This document shows, in pieces, positions 54,601-64,000 of a DNA stretch of 64,000 nt. Source of the stretch: Lepisosteus oculatus (Eukaryota; Chordata; Actinopteri; Semionotiformes; Lepisosteidae); assembly GCF_040954835.1 (NCBI RefSeq), contig NC_090718.1, positions 15,453,532-15,517,531 on the forward strand. The letters are read 5' to 3'. Positions within the stretch are counted from its first letter, which is position 1. Each line of letters starts with the position of its first letter. The notes under the pieces were generated by a model. The model did no database searches. It saw only the letters and a program-made list of their open reading frames with translations, and had not been told where the DNA came from. The position numbers and the translations under genes were made by a program.

Positions 54601-55351
54601 GCCCGCTCTGCTGAGCGCCAGCTGCTCTCATGCTCAACACCTGGCGGCAGGCTTCGCCAACCCGTGTTTCGGTGAATCTGTACTTACCCCGGGGCTCGTA
54701 GCCATCCGCTGCACCGAAAGCGAAGGGAGATAAGAGGGACACACAGGCGTGAACAAGGCGGACACAGCGACAGATAAAAAAACGCGTTTCCTCTGGCTTC
54801 TTTTCCTTCCGAAATTACATAAGCAAATGTGGAAGGGGGGAAAACACTTTGCATTGGAATTTTCCATTTCAAGGAACTGGCAAATATACCGAATTGAACA
54901 GTGCTGCGTAAAAAATAAACCCTGACAGTACGGGTGTTGGGTTCGCCTGGCGAGGTGGCTGTCTGAAAAAACATCCAAAATGACAGAAAGGAACTTGTTT
55001 GTGGGTTTGCTACCCTCATACAAAACCGTGTAATATGCCACAGATTTGATCTTTTTTAAAAACGCAAACATTTAAGTTTTCATGAACAACAACCACTGCG
55101 GTGTTGCAATCGTGGTCCCCTTAGTAATTTCTTATTTGGGAAAAATACGTTTCTTGCTTAGCAGTTCCCTCGGGCTGACGGTTCAGTTCCTCACCACAGA
55201 GGGAAGTTTTACCAAAGCCCGCAGCAACAGACACAATAAAACACTTTTTTTTTATTTTGCATTCCTCATACTTACCACTGAAGAGTTTGGATGCGGAGCC
55301 CGGGCAGATCCAGAGAGCGAGAACTGTCCCGAACAGCCTCATAAAATCCAT
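48329..55351 (-). CDS. LAYN: LAYN, layilin (whole gene, seven coding exons)
   Basis: Type I membrane C-type lectin that, in mammals, binds hyaluronan outside the cell and talin, radixin and merlin inside, acting at membrane ruffles. Seven exons join without frame breaks to 369 codons plus stop (human about 374-382). Visible parts: signal peptide MDFMRLFGTVLALWICPG; short linker; lectin domain about 37-184 with SDGDFWIGLRR, QYHWVDGS, NWHWDEPSCG and FQWNDDNC; short charged stem; membrane helix 219-242 (VYIVIPTIPLLLLLLVA); tail with YHVIRKQHEADLAGTRPD and ESG repeats ending ENEIYGY, as in human. The cysteines at 37, 45, 67, 117, 141, 146, 172 and 180 are as expected for the fold. It lies directly upstream of SIK2 on the same strand, as in human. 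Confidence 0.96.
48814..48916 (-). CDS. LAYN: LAYN coding exon 6 (transmembrane helix)
   Basis: 103 bp encoding DNILNIVYIVIPTIPLLLLL then LVATGVFCFRLFAS. Human has NLAYILIPSIPLLLLLVV at this place. Acceptor TCGCAG, donor GTAAGA. Confidence 0.95.
49210..49296 (-). CDS. LAYN: LAYN coding exon 5 (extracellular stem)
   Basis: 87 bp encoding EAAATSPRPKYPPVTDREEK and VDVLMTKSK. It joins the lectin domain to the membrane helix. Phase matches both neighbours; acceptor TTGCAG, donor GTAAGG. Poorly conserved and shorter than the human stem. Confidence 0.85.
49650..50205 (-). mobile_element. 5S rRNA-derived SINE, copy 5 (near full length)
   Basis: Minus-strand copy with head, body and tail. The tail side reads on the minus strand CTGTAAAGAGCTCTGAGTGG ... 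AAAGCACTATATAAGTGTGA and ends in TTATTATTAT. Confidence 0.85.
52278..52439. repeat. Near-perfect inverted repeat, arms about 55 bp
   Basis: Left arm 52278-52332 begins CAGGCTGAAAAGAGAAGAAA and ends GGCTGTGGAGCCTTCTTCC. Right arm 52383-52439 begins GGAAGACAAGGCTCCACAGC and ends TTCCCTTTTCAGCCTG, the reverse complement with a few mismatches and small indels. Spacer about 50 bp. Probably the end of a mobile element. Confidence 0.88.
52753..52910 (-). CDS. LAYN: LAYN coding exon 4 (lectin domain, second part)
   Basis: 158 bp encoding NWHWDEPSCGYEVCVVMYHQ, PSAPPGPGGLYMFQWNDDNC and DTKNNFICKYTQ. EPS and WND are the Ca2+-site positions; EPS in place of EPN or QPD is also seen in human layilin. Acceptor TTCCAG, donor GTGAGT. 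Confidence 0.96.
52911..53314 (-). other. LAYN intron 3
   Basis: 404 bp, GT-AG. About half is a family A repeat (53038-53220). A C-run of about 16 lies at 53279-53294. Confidence 0.8.
53038..53220. repeat. Dispersed repeat family A, copy 4
   Basis: Core GCCGGGCAGCTTGTTCCACA and CCCTTTGTGTAAAGACGTC, then TGTGGTTTTAAATGCACTTC, as in the 47.15-kb copy (TGTTTTTAAGTGCATTTCCC). Confidence 0.6.
53315..53612 (-). CDS. LAYN: LAYN coding exon 3 (lectin domain, first part)
   Basis: 298 bp, from GQRICRRGTERPCYKIAYF to WVDGSQATFR (residues 33-132). Includes FEEARRACRSDGGELLSVES and SDGDFWIGLRR, the fold-defining strands of C-type lectin domains. Acceptor CCCCAG, donor GTCAGA. Confidence 0.96.
53888..54230 (-). 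mobile_element. 5S rRNA-derived SINE, copy 6 (internally deleted)
   Basis: Tail and head are both present (CTTTTCTGGACACTCCATTC; CCAGGTACTGGCCAGGCTCA), but about 180 bp of the middle is missing after position 53960. Confidence 0.8.
54345..54485. repeat. Dispersed repeat family B, copy 2
   Basis: Contains CTCTTATCCACAGCGATTTA and GTCTCACCTGGGACCTAAAC, ordered as in the 3.3-kb copy. Confidence 0.5.
54688..54708 (-). CDS. LAYN: LAYN coding exon 2 (21-bp micro-exon)
   Basis: 21 bp completing Ala26 and encoding DGYEPR plus one base of Gly33. Flanked by a good acceptor (CTTTCGGTGCAG) and donor GTAAGT; phases match exons 1 and 3. Human LAYN has a short poorly conserved linker at the same place (SASDLDLRGGQ). 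Skipping keeps the frame, because 21 is a multiple of three. Confidence 0.72.
54709..55275 (-). other. LAYN intron 1
   Basis: 567 bp, GT-AG, AT-rich. No repeat or gene recognised. Confidence 0.8.
55276..55351 (-). CDS. LAYN: LAYN coding exon 1 (signal peptide)
   Basis: 76 bp: 25 codons, MDFMRLFGTVLALWICPGSA then SKLFS, plus one base. A hydrophobic core follows the N-terminus, as in a secretory signal; cleavage probably near SAS. Donor GTAAGT. A second in-frame Met at codon 4 could also serve as start. Confidence 0.88.
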
Positions 55352-58300
55352 TTCGACATAATTTCAGCTTCAGAAGCAACTTTCGACAGCGGAGGAAATA
55401 CCGAACAGAGGCGCAGAGACCGTTTAAATGTCCGCGACTGTTCCCCCGCACGCTGGTTTCTAGTTTCTCGTGCCGACCCGGTCCGCTCGGAGCTGGGCAG
55501 CTGGTCCTGCGGATGTCCCGCTGGTGCTGCGCGCGTCTGTGGAAGTGACACGGCGCCGCTCGGCGGGACGAGGCACAACGTCACCCACGAGCGAGAGCCT
55601 CGCGTCAATCACGCCTGAGCCCCTCTTCTTGGCTGATCGATATCGGCGATCATTTTAACCCCACTTGCCAGCCCAGGCGGAGCAAAATACAGACACGCAG
55701 AAGATTAATCTGCAGAGAAGCCGAACTGTGATTAACTCCGTTTTGCAAGTGGATTTTTTGTGTGCCCCGACACAATGTCTTCTTTCTTGTCTGAGATATT
55801 GAATTAACTTGCTCTCTTACTAGTTTTTTTTTCCTCTGTCGCTGTAACTGGCAGTAGGCGCGGCTCGCTGCTGTCTTTGTAAACTTGACACAAGCAAAAC
55901 TTTCGTGAAAATAGTGCAAGGTCATTTTTTATTTTAGGGAAAAAAAGCAGTTAATATTAATAACCGTGAATGCCCTGCCTACTGTGGGAGACGTATGGCT
56001 CCCGTGTTTGACGCAGTCAGTAGCTGCCGCCAGTTAATTTATAACTGCTGCAAACAAACAAAAACAAAACTCGATTTGGGGGTACAAATTCATCTTAAGA
56101 AAAGACAAGCCATGAAATCAATGGAATGTTTAAAATTGTAATGGTAATATGTTCAAAATGTGGTTGTTTACTCTAAGTAAACTAGCTTATAAGTAGTTTG
56201 TCAAAATCAACACTTAAGGATGAAAAAGAGCGGGGGATTGGAAATGAACTAAGCGTTTCCGTATCCACAAATAATTTAAACATGATACAGGGACACTTTA
56301 ACACAGAACAGAAGTGCTTCTGACACCAAAGTACATCGTGTCTCCGGCCTTCGTCTCGCTGGTCGAGCTCCCAGATGACTGGTAGCAGAACCGGGCTGTT
56401 AATGTTAATGTGGCGCAACAGGGCGGCAGGGGCAGGACTGTCCGGCTGCAGCGTCTGCTCGTCTTCCTCCACAGCCGCTGGGGCCGCGGGCTGGCCGCGG
56501 GCCGCTGGTTCGGCGCGCCGTGTTTGGACTGGGCGCTCTCCAGCGGCGCTCCAGATGTGGCGGGCGAACTGGCCCCGAGTCCGGCTGACGCTCCCATCTC
56601 CGGGCTGCTCTCCCTCCAGCCCCGGTACTGCGTGAGGACTGTGCCGCTGCTGTTTCCCGCAAGAACTTCAGACATGGCAGCAACTATAGCCTTTACACAC
56701 TCGCTGGCCACAATATTATTATTATATGAACATTCATGCGAAGCTCTTTGTCGCATGACGTCCTTCGTGATGGGGTAGCTACAGGCGACCGCGGGGATTC
56801 CGGCGACCCTTTACTTCCCCCCGGGTAAAGCAGTGACTCGTTAAACAGGGGACAAGGGCGTCTTGACAAAAACCATAGGACAGTTCAGAAAATAAGTCTC
56901 TCTCTGAGTGTTGTTCAAAAATATCTATTGACAGATACTTTGTTGTCTACAGCTGTCTTTGTCTTCTCCCAGAAGAAGTACAGGACACCCAACATTAGAC
57001 ACACACCAAGTAAAACATAAAAGCCACACAAAGTCACATAAAACACAAACAGGAAAATAAAATCATATAAAACAGCACTTAACTGATGAGTGAATAAGAT
57101 TATGAGGGGATACTTTTAATTATATTCACTAAACAGTTTTGGTGGACAGACAGGGGCAAAGGGGCTCCTTACAAATGCTTTTACTTGTTTTTGGCACCCT
57201 ATCCTCTCCCTGACAGGGGCAGGACAAACTGAGGAGAGAGTGGACGAGAGTGGACGAGGGGCATCAGCCGAGAGCTGGCTACGGTGGGCGTTTAATCCCA
57301 TGAAGTTACAGGTGCCCGTTTCAAGGCGAACCCTTTCGCACGTGTAGCGAAACGGAGAGAGGAACGGGCTTGCGCGTGTAATGGTGAGCGGGGAGGGGGG
57401 GTCGAACCTGGCATTGCGAGGTCGGGCAGCGGGGCGAGGGCAAAGGCTCGGCCGATCCCCAGGGAGTCAGTGCAGCGCTCGAACCTGGGCCAGGGCCTCC
57501 TCCAGCTGGTCCCCGGGGCGGAGAGGGCTGCAGGCAGAACGCATCAGGGAGTCAGCAGCGGCCCGGGACGGGGAGGAGGTTAATGAGGCGATGAGGACCA
57601 CAGGCAGTGGTGCCCTCCCCTGCTGGGAGCTGTGATCACGCCTGTCCACCTGTCACAGTCCTCTAGGAACCACGTGCTGCGTCCTGGGGATTGGCCGCCC
57701 CACAGGAATGCAGCACGGAGGAGAAAGATGCCATTATTATATTAAGGGCTGAGTCTCTCTGGCTTGCCGATTCTCGCGTGCCCACGAGAGTCAGCGGTGG
57801 CAGCTGGCTTTTGTGGAGCCCCCCCACAGCACAGGGTCGGGCTGAGTTCCTGGAGGTGGCTCAAACACACACATGCTGGTGGCCACAGTGCGAGCCTCTG
57901 GGAAACAGACTGGGTGGCTCCTTCATTCCCTAAAAAGATGCCGCATCAGTTTTGCATCTGCGCTGCGCTCAGAAGCCACAACAGTTTATTTTAACGTGGA
58001 ACAATTTATCCTCATCATTGGCAGACACAAATTAATAGCCTGTCATAGCTGTGACTTGTGTATTTGCAGACTGCCCCCCCCCTGCCCCAACACGCACACA
58101 ACTCTGTGCAGCAGTTCTGCGCTGAATAACCGACAAGAGAGAGTCCCTGAAATGCAATGAAATGAGCAGAGCGGAGCGTCTAATTGACACAGCTGCTGTT
58201 TAATACACGAGTCTGGAAATCAATAGGCCTCAGTCAGCCCGTTTAAAGCTAACTCAATAGTCAGTTCATTGCGGTCTCCCTGAGAGCTGCTGCAGGGACG

Positions 58301-60104
58301 GGCTTGTTTTATTACAGTCTTCCCCAACCCCAACGAAAGCCTCTGACTGACTGCATCAAGCCCCTGCCTCTCCAACTGCTTGGCAGCCCGATCTATCCAA
58401 ATCTCATTAGCCGAGCAGTGATGCTGGGTAAGAGGAATGTAGCAGGGAGACGGCCGGCCCAGCTCTGAGTGCTTTCCCTCTTACAGAGTGCCTGTCTGGT
58501 TCCTGACGTGAACAGTCTCTTACCCCCCCTGACCTCCCTTCTTCTGACGGGCTCTTAAAAACGGCAGGTACATTTTTCCTTTTTAGGAAAGGCAAACTGA
58601 ATTGGCAGTGGGCTATGAGCGACGCCAGGAATCCCAGCCCAAACTGTTTCAGATCGATGTCCCCCTCTTCCCCCTCTCCTCCAGCACACACACACACTGC
58701 AATAACCCTGCAAAGTTTGGCCTGATCATTTTACTGCCGTATTTAAGACACTGCCACAATGTGGGGGAGCCGACTTTTTAACCCCCTGTGTTCCAGGAGC
58801 AGTGTTGGAGATCTAGGCTTTCTGCGCGGAGGGCTCGATTGCTCTGGACTGCCGGCGCTGCGAACGAGTCAGTTTCTAATGCACCTGGACCAGCTGGCAG
58901 CCCCATCATCGGCTGGCAGCAGCCCTGGAGAGTGTGCCACGCTATAACCGCAGCACATGTTCTGGTCACACCCTTAAGTTTCGCGCATGCCACTGCAGGC
59001 AGGCAGATGTTTTCCACTGTCCCGGAGCAGCAGATTCACAGGAAACAGTGGGATTGTTGTATGAGCCTGTGTCAGGAGCTGCACAGGAAGCTCCCTTCAG
59101 CTGCCCCTGACTTCCTGTGATTCGTGCTGACTATTTCACTGCAGGACCAAAGTGCCCGGACCGGGCAGTAATTTCCAGTCTAAGCCACTTTCTCGGGCTC
59201 TGCTGGGTTTCCAGCGAGACCCTCCTGAGCTTCATGGCTGATTCATGTGTTTTCTACACAGCCATCAAAGTGCCTTGTGGTGATGCTTCAGCTTCCTTCT
59301 TGCACGAGAAGAAAATAAAAGTCATAGTGCCAGTAAAAGGGTGGAGGTTGCCCCCTCATCCCTTTCAAAAACCATAGCCACTGTTCTGCATTTCTCAAAC
59401 ACAGAACCATCCAGTGCATTGCTAATCCCGACACTCCTTCCTCACTCATGCAGATCCCCACACAGCACCTCGGCACCCCACCAGACCTCTTAGCTGCTCA
59501 ACGATTTGTCATCCTAAGCATGCGGTTCGGTTATTTCCCAGAATCAGGAAGATTGAAATTTAGAACGACTTGTACGATTGTGACAGTAATTCACTGAGCC
59601 TGCTTTTTTCAGGACCCGAAGAACATTAACAAAGGCCTAATTCAGCTAATGCTTTAAGCAATTAAGTGTTTAATTAAGAAACTAAGAGGATGACTAAATC
59701 ATACTAGAAGATGCTGGGGCCATGGTGACTGGTACTGGGCAAACCCTGTTCTGATCTGAAACAACAGAAGTTGTTACTCTATAAATTAGTGCCCAGGTAC
59801 ACCATGCTTTCCAGATCTGTGCTCTTGTCCTGAATTAATGAACAAGTATAAAGGGAGATGGGTCTCTGTGTTGCTTCATTACTAACCAAGATGCAGGAAT
59901 GCAGTCCTCATATCTTACACTCCAGCACCAACCTCACAGGACAAGGTGAGAAAAATGTTCTTTTAACATACAGATAACTGGAGTTCACCGACTGCTGCCT
60001 CTGACAGGTGTTCATCACTCACTCAGGAGAGACAGAGGCAGGGTGAGGAGACCACTGTGTGGCTGAGATAAAACGGACAGGCTTTCCAGGAAATAGGTCA
60101 GATC
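55352..60104. other. HOATZ-LAYN interval
   Basis: About 4.75 kb. The part next to LAYN (to about 55.6 kb) is CpG-rich and should hold the LAYN promoter. A GC-rich patch at 56.4-56.67 kb carries overlapping open frames (described separately). The rest is mixed AT-rich DNA; a last HOATZ exon and its 3' UTR may lie here unseen. Confidence 0.6.
56298..56675 (-). CDS. Unassigned open frame in a GC-rich patch (doubtful)
   Basis: 125 codons from an ATG in a good Kozak context (GCTGCCATGT), starting MSEVLAGNSSGTVLTQYRGW. Ser/Ala/Pro/Arg-rich, with no domain that I recognise. A second minus-strand frame is open over the same bases without an ATG and ends in a more protein-like stretch (VEEDEQTLQPD ... 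LLRHININSPVLLPVIWELD). It could be a decayed gene, an unrecognised exon or chance in CpG-rich DNA. Confidence 0.2.
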   Translation of the reverse strand: MSEVLAGNSSGTVLTQYRGWRESSPEMGASAGLGASSPATSGAPLESAQSKHGAPNQRPAASPRPQRLWRKTSRRCSRTVLPLPPCCATLTLTARFCYQSSGSSTSETKAGDTMYFGVRSTSVLC

Positions 60105-60161
60105 TTACCTTTGGGCTTCCATGGAGTTCTTAGGCCTATATGGTTGGGATATCTTTTCTTT
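60105..60161 (-). CDS. HOATZ: HOATZ last recognisable exon
   Basis: Begins KEKISQPYRPKNSMEAQ after acceptor TTGCTTCAG and a strong polypyrimidine tract. If unspliced, the frame ends R-stop at TAA (60105-60107). If the donor AAAG/GTAAGA is used, the exon ends at 60109. Confidence 0.68.
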   Translation of the reverse strand, partial: KEKISQPYRPKNSMEAQR

Positions 60162-61105
60162 CTGAAGCAAGAAAAAAAAAAGAAAACAACAGCATAATTT
60201 AAATTTTTCTTTATATAGGTAATAAATCCGTAGGTGAACTGCCTGTTTCTTAAGAGAACCTCTGGCATCATACCTGTATTTCGGTACTGTCACACCTGTC
60301 TGCTGTGTCAGACTCCTGTCCCAAAAGCTATTCACTCTGCTTTCACTTGGGCGGGTCTAACCTACACCTGGAACCTGGCTGGCAGCCCTATATTTCAATC
60401 TCAGTTTATAAATCTCTTCCAGGTGGTGTTCTGTGTTGAGAGGCACTATCGGCACAAACAACGACTTGCTGTGAAGCGGACTGGAGTAACGTTCCCGAGC
60501 GACTCCCTCCCTGCGGCTTAAGGCATCCTCTGCCACTTCCCGAGCCACCGCAGGAGAATCCCCTGGCTCCGCAGGAGGCGAGAGGGAGAGGCCGGGAAAC
60601 AGAGCAGCCTCCCTGAGGCCTTCCCTGAGCCAGCCTGACCTCCCCGCGCTGCCCAGGGCAGCAGAGACGGGCCGCGGATCTCAGAAACCGCTGAGGCCCA
60701 GAGGAAAAACTGCTGATCAGTGGCACGGAGCGGCGAAGGGGATCCTCTAATGGACAGCCGTAAAAAATAAAGCGCTTGGCTCCAGAGAGGGGAAATTAGG
60801 GCTGCTTTTATTATTATTTAAAATAACAGCATTAAGAGGGATACTGCTGAATCAACCTCTTATCTCAGCACGACTGCACATCTAGACAGCAGCCCAGAGG
60901 CCCGGTGGATCTGGCCTTTCTCTAATGTATTTGGCTCTCAAGTGGGGTCTTGACTGCGCCCCACATTCCAGCTGTGTGCTCTTCACATGAACAAAACCAG
61001 CAGACATGGCCTTGAGCCCTGGCCTAGGCACTGTAAAACGCCTACCCTGATGCGGTCCGCCCTCTGCTTTTGGAGAAGTGCTAGGAGTTCTTCCCTCTTT
61101 TTAGC
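60105..61105 (-). CDS. HOATZ: HOATZ (C11orf88 orthologue), two 3' coding exons, partial gene
   Basis: HOATZ is a small vertebrate protein linked to motile cilia and sperm flagella. Two minus-strand exons with matching phase 0 give AKKREELLALLQKQRADRIR then KEKISQPYRPKNSMEAQR. From memory the human protein has [20 protein letters not shown] followed by [20 protein letters not shown], which aligns without gaps. The position just upstream of LAYN on the same strand is where human HOATZ lies. The 5' exons were not found up to 64 kb. Whether the protein ends at the in-frame TAA or splices on is open, since the stop overlaps a consensus donor. Confidence 0.72.
60162..61045 (-). other. HOATZ intron
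   Basis: 884 bp between the two HOATZ exons, GT-AG. No repeat or gene recognised. Confidence 0.6.
61046..61105 (-). CDS. HOATZ: HOATZ internal exon
   Basis: 60 bp, 20 codons: AKKREELLALLQKQRADRIR, a basic amphipathic helix. Acceptor TTTGTGCTCCAG, donor GTAGGC. Confidence 0.72.
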
Positions 61106-63550
61106 CTGGAGCACAAAGACAGAAGAAATAAGAAAGGTTGAATCTCCACACCAGCACAGAATAAATCAGAACTATGATCACTAAAAAGGCCTCATAAAGT
61201 GTAATAAAGCAGTGCACCTGTCAACAACAGAAAATCCACACCAGTGCATCTTGTACATGGTGTTTGTTCTGTAAGCAAATAAGGGTTTTACCTACAGTTA
61301 TGGAGTGTCTTTGCTGTAGCCTATATAGGGAATGGCCGTGCACTTATGGCAAGGAGGTTCTTGGTCATACTGTGGCAGTTTCTAGTCAATGAGCCGTCAT
61401 TCAGATGGTATTTCAGGGAGGGGATTGAAGAGGTTAATTAGCTAAGAGGACTCCTGCTGCACTGACCCCCTCCCCCAGGGAGCCACAATTCCTGCCTGAT
61501 GATTCTCCCGGGGAAAGGGAAGCAATCAGAGTGACATAAATAATCTGGTATCCCCCTCGTTTTCCGTAACACACGGATGACGGTAAAGAGCAATTTAAGC
61601 AAAAAAAAAAACAGCTGAGCAGAATGAACGCTCATGCGATAACACATATTAAGAACATCAGTGAAGTAAACTCCAGATGACAGACGAAGTGGATCCCAAC
61701 CTTGATTCTATTCAGCTCATATTTTTTTATGTTTTTGTTTATTTAGCCATATAGTAACAGAAGGATAGAAACTCATCCTTTTTTTGCGGAGCTGCCAAAG
61801 GTCTCAAGACACAGGCGCTATTTAAGCCTCCCGCCGGTGGAGGTTCGCCTTACAAACTCCCAGTGACCCATGGTTGAGCTCCACCAGCGACGTCCCAGCC
61901 TCTTACAACTTGCGCTCTGGTGTGGCCGTGCACAAGGCTTGAGAAGAACTGCAAAACTGCAATCAGGCTCTTAAGGCTGCACAGCCTGAGCTGTCACATC
62001 GTCCTAACAGGGAGATGAGGCGAGATTCCCTGGCCAGCTGTATTCTGCTCCTCAGCAAAATGAATCAGCCCCCCCCCCCCCATCATAACTCCTTTAAAAT
62101 GAATTGATCCCTGAGCAGGCAGCTCCTTCCGCTAATCAGATTTGTAAAGGTGGAGGTGGAGAGGAGGAGGGGGTGGGGGTGGGGGCTAATGAATGAGAGG
62201 CGCTGCAGTGGCATTAATCAGCGCCGGTTACTGCTGACGTACGGGGCCAGGCTGAGCAGAGATGCCAACCTCAGCTGCTTTCACAGCGTTAACCACTTCC
62301 TGCTCTCCCCGGGGGGGGGGCGATGGCGGGACTGTGGCCAATTCCCTCCCGTTCCCGTCTCTGCGCCTTCTTCAAACACGCGGACACTTTCATGATGTGA
62401 GCATCTTAACGGGGAGAAGGGATCCATGTTCAAGACCAGAAGCGTTTTATGTAACCAGAGACTGGCACTGTGGCACTAGGTCAGGACAGCCGTCTGCCTG
62501 GCACCCACAATGGGCCCTTCGACACGGTGACCAGGATTGAAAACCAGACGGAGCTGCTTGACACGTCTTCCTGGCAGCGTCACCCGTGGGGCCAGATCAG
62601 CCCAACACCACCAGGGACTGAGTGGGGCAAAGCCAGCAGAGGTAATCCTGCAGCAGTCGGGTGCGACTATGACTCTGGTATTCACAGGACGCTCCTGCAG
62701 AAAGCGCTTGTCCTGTCGCTGTAGAAGGCCTTTCTCAGTGCTGCCTTCCTCACCAACTCTAGTCTCCACTGTTCATAGCCTCCTGCAGGCCTGGTTTACA
62801 GGAAGAGCCAGTCGGACAAAGGGACACGCATAAAGCCCTTTGAAGAAAGAGCATCACTGCCTTTCCCATCTCCCTGCTGCAGCGTCGGGGGTCTGAGGGA
62901 TGAGCCTGCTGCTCTGCGTGACTTGTGATCCCAGGAACAGGAAGCCAGGCCAGGAGGTGGAAACGTGTTTCCTGTCCACCTCCACTGTTTGTTTCTTGCC
63001 TGCTTTTAGTTTGAGTCACATTTCCTTTAGGACCACAGTTAAAAACGAACCCGACAACTGCAGGCTCTGCTCCCCTCGCCGCCGGCACACCTTCTAATCC
63101 CCCTGCACAATGAGGTCTGCTTTTGTGTTCATCATCAGTACAAAACTTTTACTTTTGGAAATGTACTGTTGATTTTTTTTTTAAAGAATACACCCTTTGA
63201 TTTCAGACTCAAGAGAGACACCCTGATGTTGTCCGCTGGGCGGAGATGCTCCAGTTAGTGTGGCTTCGGTTTCATGCAGCCCACACCACCACTCCCTGCC
63301 TGAGCTGCAGCCAGGTGTTGCTCCCGCAGACACTCTGAGAGATCCCTGTAGAGCAGCCCACGGGGAGCCAGGGTGCTCCGATTGATTAGAAACCAGAGAC
63401 CTTTAATTCAATTACTGCACAGAAATCCCACACAACAGTGCTCTCGAGGGTGCGTGCCTGAGTCAGGTGACGTGTCTGCTAGGGGCCTGTGACCTTTATT
63501 TAACACACACACACACTGGAACCCTTCTGAAGCCCAAGCAGTGCTGTTGT
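61106..63550. other. Upstream HOATZ intron or flank
   Basis: About 2.4 kb. A C-run (62069-62082) and G/GGAG-rich patch (62150-62190) are present. I searched the minus strand for an earlier HOATZ exon and found none that is convincing. Confidence 0.55.
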
Positions 63551-63554
63551 CACA

Positions 63555-63860
63555 CTGTCACAGCACCTGTCAAGACAGGATCAGGATGCCCCTCAGTTGT
63601 GGGCAATTTGCATCTGGCCAGCAGTACCACACTATTAAAGCAAGGACCACTAGACTCAAGAACAGCTTCTATCCCACTGCAGTACGCATCCTCAACAGCT
63701 GACTGCAGGGCCTCAGACTCAATACACATCTACACTAAGGGCTATACTTTTTGCATGATCTACCGTGTTTTTTTTCTCACTACTACATATTTATTGTCCC
63801 AGAACATATTCATTGTGCCTGCTGTTATTATTTATTATGTGTGTAATGTCATTTCATGTC
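63555..63860 (+). mobile_element. Non-LTR retrotransposon 3' fragment
   Basis: A plus-strand frame at about 63642-63704 reads RTTRLKNSFYPTAVRILNS and stop, the usual end of a fish non-LTR reverse transcriptase ORF, followed by an AT-rich 3' UTR. The sequence before it is frame-shifted, so the copy is dead. Confidence 0.7.
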
Positions 63861-63867
63861 ATTGCCA

Positions 63868-64000
63868 AACCGCTTTATACCGTACGGTATCAGAGGAAGC
63901 CAGAGCCTACCCAGCAAGCAATGAGCGCAAAGGCAGGGAACGCCCTGGACATACATGGACAATTTGGAGGCCACGGTGAAGGACGAGGGGGGAAATTTGG
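63868..64000. repeat. Dispersed repeat family C, copy cut by the window end
   Basis: AGCCTACCCAGCAAGCAATG and AGGCAGGGAACGCCCTGGAC then GACAATTTGGAGGCC follow the order of family C elements (compare GAGCCTATCCCAGCC at 46.5 kb). It continues past the right edge. Confidence 0.6.

Larger units (their letters stand above)
53613..54687 (-). other. LAYN intron 2
   Basis: 1075 bp, GT-AG. Holds an internally deleted 5S-derived SINE (53888-54230) and a family B repeat (54345-54485). Confidence 0.8.

Noticed and set aside
62476..62833. Minus-strand 97-codon frame with GLLQRQDKRFLQERP, considered as an upstream HOATZ exon
   Set aside because: No alignment with the conserved N-terminal HOATZ motif (GSSE...FW) and no donor in a phase matching the 61.1-kb exon.

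Overview
The window is vertebrate nuclear DNA, most probably from a ray-finned fish. It is intron-rich and GC-rich, with dispersed non-LTR retrotransposon pieces, 5S-rRNA-derived SINEs and large minisatellites. The gene content matches the 11q23.1 block of human as I remember it (HOATZ, then LAYN, then SIK2, all on one strand). All three lie here on the minus strand. The repeat types and unbroken synteny make a non-teleost ray-finned fish such as a gar or bowfin plausible, but that is an inference.

Layout, read in the direction of transcription (right to left). (1) 61.1-60.1 kb: two 3' coding exons of HOATZ; its 5' exons were not found and probably lie beyond 64 kb. (2) 55.35-48.33 kb: complete LAYN (layilin), seven coding exons, 369 codons: signal peptide, C-type lectin domain, one transmembrane helix and a cytoplasmic tail with ESG repeats. 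Its 3' UTR probably runs to a poly(A) signal at 47.66 kb. (3) 44.99-0.15 kb: complete SIK2 (salt-inducible kinase 2), 15 coding exons, 909 codons: kinase domain, UBA domain and a long regulatory tail with conserved PKA-type sites. Its 3' UTR runs off the left edge. All exon phases join without a frameshift in both complete genes.

SIK2 and LAYN are separated by only about 2.7 kb. That interval holds a GC-rich SIK2 promoter region with two perfect cAMP-response elements exactly 100 bp apart and a third, one-mismatch site one helical turn from the first. SIK2 is a PKA-regulated kinase that restrains CREB co-activators, so the arrangement suggests a feedback loop. The first SIK2 intron appears to use a GC donor (GC-AG intron).

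The introns hold the rest: four tandem arrays (40 bp at 40.0-42.0 kb, 35 bp at 22.0-22.6 kb, 32 bp at 11.0-11.7 kb, and a C-rich array at 35.8-36.3 kb), six full or partial copies of a 5S-derived SINE, several L2-like LINE 3' ends, a duplicated block of about 450 bp (8.5 and 12.4 kb), and a near-perfect 55-bp inverted repeat at 52.3 kb. The longest open frames in the window (up to 693 codons) come from these arrays and are not genes. I saw no prokaryotic features, CRISPR arrays, rRNA genes or convincing tRNA genes.
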